From contig PIVX01000003.1 in the NCBI GenBank assembly GCA_003353785.1, forward strand, positions 78,334-142,333: a DNA stretch of 64,000 nt, given 5' to 3'. The stretch is from Gammaproteobacteria bacterium (GTDB taxonomy: Bacteria > Pseudomonadota > Gammaproteobacteria > PIVX01). How positions within the stretch are numbered: the first letter of the stretch is position 1; each line of letters begins with the position of its first letter. Below the pieces are notes generated by a model. The model was not told where the DNA came from. It ran no database searches and worked only from the letters and a program-made list of their open reading frames with translations. Shown piece by piece: positions 55,164-63,811 of the stretch. Made by a program: the position numbers and the translations under genes.

Positions 55164-57782
55164 ATGAAAACTAATGATATTAGAACAAAATTTCTAGAAT
55201 ATTTTAAGAATCACGATCATACCGAGATTTCATCTTCTCCGCTTATTCCAAAAGATGATAAAACCTTGCTTTTTACTAATGCTGGGATGGTACAGTTTAA
55301 ATGTTATTTTTTAGGTGTTGATAAACCAGCTTATAATAGAGCTGTTAGTTCTCAATGCTGTATTAGAGCTGGCGGTAAGCATAATGATCTAGAAAATGTT
55401 GGTTATACAAAGAGACACCATACTTTTTTTGAGATGCTTGGAAATTTCAGTTTTGGCGATTATTTTAAAAAAGAAGCAATTCAATATTCTTGGGAATTTA
55501 TCACGAAGGAACTTAATATCCCAGCAGAAAAATTATGGATAACCGTCTATGAGGATGATAATGAAGCAGCAGATATTTGGTTAAACGATATTGGCGTTGA
55601 TTCAGAGAGACTTAGTTATTGCGGTGAAAAAGATAATTTTTGGTCTATGGGTGCAGTTGGGCCTTGTGGTCCTTGTACAGAAATATTTTATGATCATGGC
55701 GATAGTATTAGTGGTGGTCCCCCAGGTAGCTCTGATGAAGATGGTGATAGGTATGTGGAGATTTGGAATCTAGTTTTTATGGAGTTTGAAAGAACAGCAG
55801 AGGGGAAATTGCAACCATTACCTATGAAATCTGTTGATACAGGGATGGGGCTTGAGCGTATTAGTGCCGTTATGCAAAATGTTCATGATAACTATGAAAT
55901 TGATTTATTTAAATCGATGATTACATCATTTAAGAAAATTCTAAAGATAGAAGATGATAATCTCGTTGCTTTAAAAGTGATTGCTGATCATATTCGTTCA
56001 ATAGTTTTTTTGATGGCAGAAGGAGTACAACCTAACAATGATGGTAGAGGATATGTGTTACGTAGAATTATTCGAAGAGCCATTAGATATGGTACAAAGC
56101 TTGGGTTACATGGAGAGTTTATTTATAAATTAGTTGAACCTTTAATTGTTGAGATGGGGGAGCATTATCCTATTATTGTAACAAAACAGAAATCTATTGA
56201 GAAAATTATTAGGGCTGAAGAAGAACAATTTGGCAGAACATTACATACTGGTTTAAAAATATTAGAGAAAGATATTGCTAGTATTAAGAGCGATGTAATT
56301 CCTGGAGAATTAATTTTTAAAATGTATGATACCTATGGTTTCCCTGTAGATTTGTTGCAAGATATTGCTAAAGAACATAATCTAAATCTGGATTTAAAAG
56401 GATACAATAAGTGTATGGAAAGCCAAAGAAGTCTCGCCAGAAATGCTAGCAGTTTTGGTTTGTATAAAAAGAGCGTTGAGATCCAGGATGATGTTTTATC
56501 TGATTTTACTGGTTATGAAAATCTACAAGAAAAATCTAAAGTAACGATGTTGCTTCAAGAAGGCAAGTCTATTGCTGAAATAAATGATGATAGTTTAGCA
56601 GGGATAGTTTTAGAAAAAACCCCTTTTTATGCTGAGTCTGGTGGTCAGGTAGGGGATACGGGAATTATTAAGGCTGATGGCTTTGAGTTTGCCGTTACTG
56701 ATACTCAGAAAATAAAAGGAGCTATTATTCATTATGGTAACTTGCTGTCAGGAACTATAAAATTAAATGAGCATGTAGTTGCTACAATAGATCAAAACAA
56801 GAGATTAGCTATAAAAAACAACCATACAGCAACGCATTTATTACATGCAGCTTTAAAACAAATTCTGGGTAAGCATTCTGAGCAAAAAGGCTCGATTGTT
56901 ACTGCAGATAAGTTAAGATTTGATTTTACCCATAGCGTCTCTTTAACGGATAATGAAATTGTAGAAATAGAAAATCTAGTAAACAAATATATTAGATTAA
57001 ATAAACAAGTGAATACCGACATTAAGTCTTTTAATGATGCTATTGAATTTGGCGCTGTTGCTTTATTTGGTGAGAAATATCAAGATTCTGTAAGAGTGGT
57101 TTCTGTAGATAGTTTTTCTAAAGAATTATGTGGTGGAACACATGTTACTAGAACTGGTGACATAGGTATATTTAAAATAATTAATGAATATTCTATTGCT
57201 ACAGGAATTAGAAGGATAGATGCTATTACAGGCAAGCAAGCGTTAAATTATATCCAACAAACTACTAATAAATTATCGGAGCTAATAAAAACATTGAACA
57301 CCAGTGAAGATGGTTTGTTGGTGAAAGCTAAGCAATTAATTGCTGATAATAAATCTTATAAAAAAGAGATAGATAAACTTTCCGCGTTTAAAGCTAAAGA
57401 ACAGGTTAATAGCTTATCATCTAAAGCTGAGAAAATTGGCATGGTTAATTTATTAGCAACAATTGTTGATAATGTAGACGGGAAAAACTTGAAAATCATA
57501 GTTGATGATATATTGAATAGATATGAGAATAGGAATGAAGATGCCATAGTTGTGTTAGTTTCTAAACTAAATAATAAAATTAATGTAGTATGTAAACTAA
57601 CAAAATCTTGTATAGGTATAGTAGAACCACAGGAATTGATCCGTATTATTTGCGGTAAAGGTGGTGGGCGTGAGGATATGGCTCAAGGAGGATCAAGTAT
57701 CCCAAATGATTTAGAAAAAAGATTAGCTTTGGTTAAAGATAAGTTATTTAATTCTGCTGATAAATATAGAAGAATTATTTAA
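55164..57782 (+). CDS. alaS: Alanyl-tRNA synthetase
   Basis: An 872-residue class II synthetase with an editing domain. The catalytic core includes FTNAGMVQFK, KRHHTFFEMLGNFSFGDYF and the class II motif 3 region GMGLERI. The editing site has HTATH near residue 555 and the CGGTH motif near residue 655. The C-terminal domain ends GGGREDMAQGGS. It follows recX by 11 bases and precedes lysC. Confidence 0.97.
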   Translation: MKTNDIRTKFLEYFKNHDHTEISSSPLIPKDDKTLLFTNAGMVQFKCYFLGVDKPAYNRAVSSQCCIRAGGKHNDLENVGYTKRHHTFFEMLGNFSFGDYFKKEAIQYSWEFITKELNIPAEKLWITVYEDDNEAADIWLNDIGVDSERLSYCGEKDNFWSMGAVGPCGPCTEIFYDHGDSISGGPPGSSDEDGDRYVEIWNLVFMEFERTAEGKLQPLPMKSVDTGMGLERISAVMQNVHDNYEIDLFKSMITSFKKILKIEDDNLVALKVIADHIRSIVFLMAEGVQPNNDGRGYVLRRIIRRAIRYGTKLGLHGEFIYKLVEPLIVEMGEHYPIIVTKQKSIEKIIRAEEEQFGRTLHTGLKILEKDIASIKSDVIPGELIFKMYDTYGFPVDLLQDIAKEHNLNLDLKGYNKCMESQRSLARNASSFGLYKKSVEIQDDVLSDFTGYENLQEKSKVTMLLQEGKSIAEINDDSLAGIVLEKTPFYAESGGQVGDTGIIKADGFEFAVTDTQKIKGAIIHYGNLLSGTIKLNEHVVATIDQNKRLAIKNNHTATHLLHAALKQILGKHSEQKGSIVTADKLRFDFTHSVSLTDNEIVEIENLVNKYIRLNKQVNTDIKSFNDAIEFGAVALFGEKYQDSVRVVSVDSFSKELCGGTHVTRTGDIGIFKIINEYSIATGIRRIDAITGKQALNYIQQTTNKLSELIKTLNTSEDGLLVKAKQLIADNKSYKKEIDKLSAFKAKEQVNSLSSKAEKIGMVNLLATIVDNVDGKNLKIIVDDILNRYENRNEDAIVVLVSKLNNKINVVCKLTKSCIGIVEPQELIRIICGKGGGREDMAQGGSSIPNDLEKRLALVKDKLFNSADKYRRII

Positions 57783-57844
57783 TGATGACTATCATTTTGA
57801 ATAATTTTAACATTTGTTAAAATAAAAAATTTTAATTAATACCT

Positions 57845-59080
57845 ATGGCAATATACGTAAAAAAATTTGGTGGAACATCTTTGGCAAATTTCGATAGAAT
57901 TTCGCATGTTGCTGATATTATTGTGAAGCACCATCAAGAAGGACACAGCCAGGTTATTGTAGTTTCAGCCATGTTTGGGGAGACTGATAGATTAATAGAC
58001 TTTGCTCGTGGATTTAACTATTACAACTACTCGCGTGAGTATGCTGTATTAGTATCTACAGGAGAGCAAATTGCTATGTCTTTATTGTGTATGGCATTAA
58101 ATGAAAAGGGTGTTATTGCAAAATCATTTAATGGGTTTCAGGCTATGATTCACACAGATTCAAATCATTTGTCTGCTAATATTGTTGATGTAGATAGTTT
58201 CAATTTAAAAAGATGTTTATCAGATAATAAAATAGCTGTAGTTGCTGGCTTTCAGGGGATTGATCCAGATGGTGATATAACTACTTTAGGTAGAGGTGGT
58301 TCTGACACAACAGCTGTGGCTTTATCAGCTACCTTAAAAGCAAAGGAATGTTTAATATATACAGATGTTGATGGTGTATATTCTGCAGATCCTAGAATAG
58401 TGCCTAATGCTCAAAAAATTGGATCTATTGATCATGGTGAAATGCTGGTATTATCTCATTTAGGGGCAAAAGTTATGCAACCTAGATCTGTAGAATTAGC
58501 GGCTAAATATAAGATGACTATTAAAGTATTATCGTCCTTTCATTCAGAAGGAGGTACATATATAAGAGATATGGATGGAGCTCCTATGGAGTCTCCTGTT
58601 GTCAGAGCAGTTACTTGCTTGAAAAATATGGCAAAAATAAGTTTAAAATTATCAAATGAGTATAGTTCTAAAATATCACAATTTCTGGAGTTATGTTATG
58701 CAAAAGGATTAAAGCTGGAAATGTTAAGAATTAGGTATCCTAGCGATGGATCTTCGCAGATAATATTAGAGTGTGTGATATCTAATGAAGAACTTGAAAT
58801 ATTTGATAATATTATTGCTGGTACTATATCAGATAAGAAAATCCTGGGATCTATAATTTCACAAGATAAAAGTATTTTGTCTGCTGTCGGTCTTGGACTG
58901 CAAGGGCATAATTATTCTAATATTTTGAGTATGTTAGTATCTTGTCTAGAGGAAAATGATATTAAAATATTTTCTATTTGTACAGGAGATATCCGAGTAT
59001 CTTTATTAGTAGATGATTATAATATTGATAGAGCCCTTAGATTATCCCATAAAGTTCTAGAGCTTGATAAAATAATTTAA
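57845..59080 (+). CDS. lysC: Aspartate kinase
   Basis: A 411-residue monofunctional aspartokinase (first step to lysine, DAP, threonine and methionine). KKFGGTSLAN at the start, GRGGSDTTAVALSATL and YTDVDGVYSADPRI form the kinase site, and two ACT domains cover about residues 265-411. The DAP branch would feed peptidoglycan. The position between alaS and csrA is the same as in Pseudomonas and Coxiella-like genomes. Confidence 0.95.
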   Translation: MAIYVKKFGGTSLANFDRISHVADIIVKHHQEGHSQVIVVSAMFGETDRLIDFARGFNYYNYSREYAVLVSTGEQIAMSLLCMALNEKGVIAKSFNGFQAMIHTDSNHLSANIVDVDSFNLKRCLSDNKIAVVAGFQGIDPDGDITTLGRGGSDTTAVALSATLKAKECLIYTDVDGVYSADPRIVPNAQKIGSIDHGEMLVLSHLGAKVMQPRSVELAAKYKMTIKVLSSFHSEGGTYIRDMDGAPMESPVVRAVTCLKNMAKISLKLSNEYSSKISQFLELCYAKGLKLEMLRIRYPSDGSSQIILECVISNEELEIFDNIIAGTISDKKILGSIISQDKSILSAVGLGLQGHNYSNILSMLVSCLEENDIKIFSICTGDIRVSLLVDDYNIDRALRLSHKVLELDKII

Positions 59081-59183
59081 AAATGTTTAAATGTTTCCTT
59101 TTTTATCATTAACATCAGGATTGTTTGGTAAATACTAGTTTGTTAGTCTAGAATTAGTAGATTACAATGGTAAAATAATTATT

Positions 59184-59212
59184 TTGTATATTGTTTGTAT
59201 TTGTAGTACAAT
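59184..59212 (+). promoter_or_regulatory. Probable csrA promoter
   Basis: TTGTAT (59184-59189), 17-base spacer and TACAAT (59207-59212). The start of transcription would fall about 15 bases before ATG 59234, leaving a very short leader that contains GGAGGG. Confidence 0.5.
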
Positions 59213-59233
59213 GCGAAATTATTGGAGGGTTTG

Positions 59234-59425
59234 ATGTTAATATTAACTAGAAAGGTTGGAGAAAACCTTGTTATAGGTGATGATATTACTATATCAGTTT
59301 TGGGGGTTAAAGGTAACCAAGTTAGAATTGGCATAGATGCTCCAAAAGAAATTTCTGTGCATCGTGAAGAAATTTATGATCGCATCAAAAAAGAAAAAGA
59401 AAATGGTGATTCTGGTAACCAGTAA
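59234..59425 (+). CDS. csrA: Carbon storage regulator CsrA
   Basis: A 63-residue RNA-binding dimer that controls translation by binding GGA motifs in leaders. The sequence begins [18 protein letters not shown] and includes [19 protein letters not shown], covering the RNA-contact residues L4 and R44 of the family. ATG 59234 is chosen over the in-frame TTG at 59222 because GGAGGG lies 5 bases before it. Since that GGA is the ribosome site, self-repression is possible. Confidence 0.96.
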   Translation: MLILTRKVGENLVIGDDITISVLGVKGNQVRIGIDAPKEISVHREEIYDRIKKEKENGDSGNQ

Positions 59426-59731
59426 AACATAATTTATGCTCACTTAATAAGCAAAAAATTTTGATTTATATATTTCCTATATTTTAATTAAGCAGTTATT
59501 TTATCTTCGTGCGGTTAAACCTTTGTTCCTGATGGCAGAGGATATAAGGCATATATTTGACAATCAGAGCGGTCTACATTAATATCATTTCTAGTTTGCG
59601 CAAGAACGATATAAAATCTGTGAAATAGCAACATTAGTAGTATCATTATGGAGGCCTTTTAAGATTCATCTTTCTTTTAGGAAGGTGCGGATTTCAAATG
59701 TATTTTAGCTAATGTTACAAGCAAATGTCCT
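59426..59731. other. Noncoding stretch between csrA and tRNA-Ser
   Basis: No gene is visible. It holds a near-consensus promoter (59557-59585) and then about 140 bases before the tRNA. Several GGA triplets are scattered there, but no loop-presented GGA series could be established. Confidence 0.5.
59557..59585 (+). promoter_or_regulatory. Near-consensus promoter upstream of tRNA-Ser
   Basis: Perfect TTGACA (59557-59562), exactly 17 bases, and TAATAT (59580-59585). It is the best promoter match in the window. Its transcript would begin about 140 bases before the tRNA. Confidence 0.75.
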
Positions 59732-59823
59732 GGAGAGATGGCCGAGTGGTTGAAGGCGCTCCCCTGCTAAGGGAGTATGGGGCTTAAACCCCATCGAGGG
59801 TTCGAATCCCTCTCTCTCCGCCA
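59732..59823 (+). tRNA. tRNA-Ser (anticodon GCU)
   Basis: Acceptor GGAGAGA pairs with TCTCTCC (59813-59819), followed by discriminator G and an encoded CCA. Anticodon stem CTCCC/GGGAG surrounds loop CTGCTAA with anticodon GCT at 59766-59768. The long variable arm (TATGGGGCTTAAACCCCATC) and GGTTCGAATCC T arm fit a class II serine tRNA. It reads AGC/AGU. csrA followed by tRNA-Ser(GCU) is a conserved gammaproteobacterial order. Confidence 0.97.
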
Positions 59824-59952
59824 AAAGCATTTTTTATTAGCTCCATAAATTATGTTTTGTTGGATAAACCCCTTTAATCTAAAACACTATTTTTTATAGC
59901 TACAATAATTTACTAATATTTGTTAAAATATGTCTTCTTTGTTCCCTTAAAA

Positions 59953-61638
59953 ATGAATTTATTAATGCTAATAAAAATAATAACGTTAATTTTAGTGATA
60001 TTAAATAGCAATTTATTTGCTGCAGGACCTTTTAGTCATATCATGTTTGCAGATTTATATTTGCAAGCTGTATATCCGAATAAATATTTACTTAGCTCTG
60101 AAGACCGTAAAAAAAATGAATATTTAATGGGTGCTCTATTTCCGGATATTAGATATCTGGGAGTAATACAAAGAGAGGAAACTCATTCCCAAAATAATGA
60201 TTATAATAATATGTCATTGAATGCTGGTTTTCTAGCCGGGGTGCATCATCATGCATTTGTAGATCTACAAAGAGAGCGTTTTGCTGGTGTATATGGGATA
60301 TATAAATATTTAGATGGGATAGAGCAACAGGATAAGGCGGCATTTTTAAAATTAGTTGAAGATGAAATTTTCTTCAAAAATAGTAATAGTAAATATAGAG
60401 CTACGTATTCAATATCATTATCAAGTATTAAGCATTTTAAAATTTATGATCAGAAAATTAAAGAGTGGTATGAGTTAATGGATCAGTACCTTATCTTGGG
60501 GCCATCTAAATTTATTGAGATAATGGCTGGGAAAAATTTAAATTATTTTGGTATTAGTCCAAAAAAATTGTCATTATGGTCTAAAAAAATCAAGCAATAT
60601 GCGGACAACCCTAAATTTATAAAATATTGTGATAAATTACTATCTTTATTCGAAGAAAATTTTATTTTTATTGCTGAAGATCAAGGTAAGTTATTTAATG
60701 AAAAAAAATTCAGAAAATGGTTAAAAGGATTTTCTAAAATATCCGTTAAAGCTGGTATAGATGATGACATAGTTCAACGTGAATTTAAAAATGTATTGTT
60801 CAATCCTAGCGTATTGTATAAAGATCGCAATCAAGTTAGTCATGCCATGTCTGTAGATCAAGATACCATTGCTCAATGGATGTTCATTCCAGAGCACGGT
60901 CCTACAAGCACAAGAGTAAGTGTTGGTAAGCATATGCTTAATAAGTATAAAGATAATGTAATTGATATTGAAAATAAATTGAATGTTGATAAAGAAATTA
61001 TTTTGGCTATTTGGGGTACAGAGTCTAAATATGGTTATGTACATTATCAATATGAGGCTTTGGACGCTATTTTAACTTTAGCTTACGATGGCAGAAGAAC
61101 TATATTTGTAAAAGAAGCTATAGCACTTCTGAGGCAAATATCCAAAGGAAATATTGTGAGACCTCAACCAAGCTCTTGGGCTGGAGCAATTGGACAAACT
61201 CAATTTTTACCTTCCAATATTTCAGCTTATGGAATGAGCTACGATAGTAAAGAAAATATCGACTTGATGAATTCTGCACCTGATGTACTATCTTCAATAG
61301 CTTTATATTTATCTGCTCATGGATACAGCAAAAATATACCAATAGGTCAGCTTATATCAATTACGAATGATAAAAACATCCAATTTAATAAGCAAATGAA
61401 ATTAGGTGAAATTAAAAAATATCTTAAGCCGAATATTGGGCAATGGCTAATAGATGATAATGAATTAGTTAAGATAATAAAATTACCAAATGAGCACTTG
61501 CCTAAATTGCTTGTTACAAAAAATTATAATATTTTAATGAAATGGAATAAATCTGATTTATTTGGTATGCAAATATTATATTTAGCGAATGAACTAATGG
61601 TTTATTCTAGAAGATACGATTCTGCTAGTGCATCGTAA
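59953..61638 (+). CDS. Secreted fusion: zinc-phospholipase C-like domain plus MltB-type lytic transglycosylase
   Basis: About 561 residues. A signal peptide ends LFAA (residue 24). Residues 25-240 resemble zinc-dependent phospholipase C-like proteins: GPFSHIMFADLYLQ with H29, GALFPDIRYLG with D65, H78, and AGFLAGVHHHAFVD with H98-H100 and D104 could bind metal. Residues 253-485 match MltB/SLT_2: QEFK-like entry, LAIWGTESKYG with catalytic E357, AWAGAIGQTQFLPS-like sequence (SSWAGAIGQTQFLPS) and the ending domain. The protein should act in the periplasm. ATG 59953 is chosen over TTG 59920 to place the signal peptide at the N-terminus. Domain 1 assignment is weaker than domain 2. Confidence 0.78.
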   Translation: MNLLMLIKIITLILVILNSNLFAAGPFSHIMFADLYLQAVYPNKYLLSSEDRKKNEYLMGALFPDIRYLGVIQREETHSQNNDYNNMSLNAGFLAGVHHHAFVDLQRERFAGVYGIYKYLDGIEQQDKAAFLKLVEDEIFFKNSNSKYRATYSISLSSIKHFKIYDQKIKEWYELMDQYLILGPSKFIEIMAGKNLNYFGISPKKLSLWSKKIKQYADNPKFIKYCDKLLSLFEENFIFIAEDQGKLFNEKKFRKWLKGFSKISVKAGIDDDIVQREFKNVLFNPSVLYKDRNQVSHAMSVDQDTIAQWMFIPEHGPTSTRVSVGKHMLNKYKDNVIDIENKLNVDKEIILAIWGTESKYGYVHYQYEALDAILTLAYDGRRTIFVKEAIALLRQISKGNIVRPQPSSWAGAIGQTQFLPSNISAYGMSYDSKENIDLMNSAPDVLSSIALYLSAHGYSKNIPIGQLISITNDKNIQFNKQMKLGEIKKYLKPNIGQWLIDDNELVKIIKLPNEHLPKLLVTKNYNILMKWNKSDLFGMQILYLANELMVYSRRYDSASAS

Positions 61639-61694
61639 ATAGAACAAAAATTAATGTTTTAATATAAATTTAAAATTAAATAAAACTGAAATTT

Positions 61695-62408
61695 ATGATT
61701 GAATATATATATCTTAGAGATAACAGTATATTTACTACACAAGCCAGTGTTATACATACCGATGAAGATAGTAAGGGTTTATATATTATAGTTGATAAGA
61801 TATTATTTTATCCTCAAGGAGGAGGTCAGCCAGCTGATCAGGGGCTTTTTAAAATTGGAAGCGATGTTTATAAGGTTAAAGATGTTAGAAGAAGTGATAA
61901 TCAAATTAAACACTATGTAAGTGCTTTACCCGAAATTGATATAACCGGTGCAATAATAGAACTAGAGGTAGATCCCAAGAGGCGAAGTTTAAATACTAGA
62001 TATCATACTGCTGGACATTTGATAGCTGATGTTGCACAAGTTGCTGATAGAGGATTAATAGCAACTAAAGGGCATCAGTTTCCTGGGGAAGCCTATATAG
62101 AATTTACTGGGAAACCTGATAATGATATTAAATTTCTAGATAATATTAAAAACGGTTTAAAGAAAGCAATTGCTGATAATTATCAGGTTAGTATTTATTA
62201 TGAAGAGAGTGACAAATCAGATGGTTTTGCATCGTATAATAAATATAATTTTTCTGATCAGCAGTTCAGGCTATGTAAAATAGGAAATTTTGTTTCTGTG
62301 CCTTGTGGAGGAACCCATTTATCACAACTATCTGAGATAGGGGAGATTGTCATTAAGAGATGTAAAAGTAAACAAAAAATAACAAAAATTTCTTATGAAC
62401 TATCTTAA
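61695..62408 (+). CDS. alaX: AlaX-type alanyl-tRNA editing protein
   Basis: A 237-residue free-standing editing domain related to the AlaS and ThrRS editing modules, which hydrolyses mischarged tRNA-Ala (Ser- or Gly-tRNA-Ala). PQGGGQPADQG lines the active site. Zinc ligands are H104 and H108 in HTAGH and C204 and H208 in CGGTH. It has a small extension compared with the shortest AlaX. It is unlinked to alaS (3.9 kb away). Confidence 0.88.
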   Translation: MIEYIYLRDNSIFTTQASVIHTDEDSKGLYIIVDKILFYPQGGGQPADQGLFKIGSDVYKVKDVRRSDNQIKHYVSALPEIDITGAIIELEVDPKRRSLNTRYHTAGHLIADVAQVADRGLIATKGHQFPGEAYIEFTGKPDNDIKFLDNIKNGLKKAIADNYQVSIYYEESDKSDGFASYNKYNFSDQQFRLCKIGNFVSVPCGGTHLSQLSEIGEIVIKRCKSKQKITKISYELS

Positions 62409-62450
62409 GGATTCTTCAGAAAAATTAAATTATTGAATATAAGAAAAATT

Positions 62451-63020
62451 TTAATTTACTATAATCCATTCACTAATAGTATTTGTTTTAGAAGATTTTT
62501 CATTTATTCTAACCCATCCATTAAGAATGAGTGATTTGCTATCTTTATTATCAGAGCTAACGAGAGTTTCTTCTATTTTGTTAACAAATAATGTTCTAGC
62601 TTTGTTAGAGGTGTTAACCATTTTAAATAAAATGACAGCTTCTTTAGGTGTATTATCTTTAGTTGAGATAAAAAAGATATTTCCTTCTACTGCGAATTTT
62701 CTCAATTCATATTTTGTTGCGTTTAAAACAAGGTGTGGTGTTATTATGAAATCTTGTGGAATATTCTCGTGTTCATCTGTGAGCTGGAAAACATAATCAG
62801 TGTTAACTGAGAATTTTCTGATCATAACTGTATACCATCCGTGTTCAGATCCCTTGCTAGCAGGAATTTCTACTGACATTTTATCTTCACTTGTTTCGAA
62901 TTTCTTCCATCTCATTGTTAGCATATCAATAAATTCAGCAGTTGCTTGAGTATTAGCATAAATCGTAATAAGTAAAATAAAGGATATTATTGATCTTCTA
63001 TCTCTAAATAAAAATTTCAT
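62451..63020 (-). CDS. Secreted protein of unknown function
   Basis: Family not recognised. The product is 189 residues with a signal peptide (basic MKFLFRDRRS, then a hydrophobic stretch ending ANTQATA at about residue 30). The mature part is rich in alternating hydrophobic residues and probably mostly beta strands, without cysteines. ATG 63020 is chosen because AGGAG lies 8 bases before it; a GTG at 63029 is alternative. It is convergent with alaX and stands alone next to a long noncoding region. Confidence 0.65.
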   Translation of the reverse strand: MKFLFRDRRSIISFILLITIYANTQATAEFIDMLTMRWKKFETSEDKMSVEIPASKGSEHGWYTVMIRKFSVNTDYVFQLTDEHENIPQDFIITPHLVLNATKYELRKFAVEGNIFFISTKDNTPKEAVILFKMVNTSNKARTLFVNKIEETLVSSDNKDSKSLILNGWVRINEKSSKTNTISEWIIVN

Positions 63021-63811
63021 ATTAATCACTCCTAAGAACTAGTTAAATTCTATTATGTTACATAGTTAATATTAATAAATTTTTTAGTAAAGCTAAATAT
63101 TTTTCAAAAATATATTTGATCATCAGTAGGATGAAGTAAGCTTTATACTAATAATTACCATCTACAAATTAATAATTTAGTTTAGTTAATTTGCTAATAC
63201 TAGTAATATTATTATCTTTATATTCTTTTGTCTATCTACTGATTTTATGTATTATATATAGTGTAAAAAAGTAGTAGATGCTTAACGTTTAGGTAAGTTA
63301 ATGACTATCGTTTTGACATTAAAAATTCTTAGTTAAGTTTAATTATGAGTAAGAGTATTAATCTATTTCCATATTTAAGAAGGGATTATATACAATATTT
63401 TCTATGCTTAGTTTACCCCTAAGATGTATTTTATACTAAAAAGTTTAATTATTGTGCTTTTAACTTGTGTTAACGTTAAAATATAAAAAAATATCAAAAT
63501 ATGCTGGTGCAGGAGGAAAAACTCAGTCTTACCATTTTCCTTGACCATAGAATAAATCGTTAACAATTAACTCTGGAAAAAAGCATCTCCATGTAAATTG
63601 GTTGAAAAGTACATAAGACAAGAAGTAATAACTAAACTAATTATAGATATGGTGATTTATATTGTTTAGTCTAATCATTTTTCATATAAGAGTAGTTTTG
63701 TTATTAATACTACATTCTGTTATATTCTTAAATGAATTTATAACTTTAACAACTTTGCTGGGAGTTATTAGAGCCCTATTGTAGTAATGTTGCTTCTGCA
63801 AGGAGATTAGA
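63021..63811. other. Long AT-rich region without a recognised gene
   Basis: About 790 bases with no convincing gene on either strand. Short frames such as MSKSINLFPYLRRDYIQYFL (near 63344) end quickly, and a stretch near 63500-63610 reads as protein-like only with several stops (YAGAGGKTQSYHFP, then NSGKKHLHVNWLK). This suggests degraded coding sequence, but no family could be assigned. Confidence 0.4.

Noticed and set aside
59426..59731. CsrB/RsmZ-type sponge RNA after csrA
   Set aside because: GGA triplets are present, but I could not place them in hairpin loops and found no terminator, so it is only raised as a possibility.
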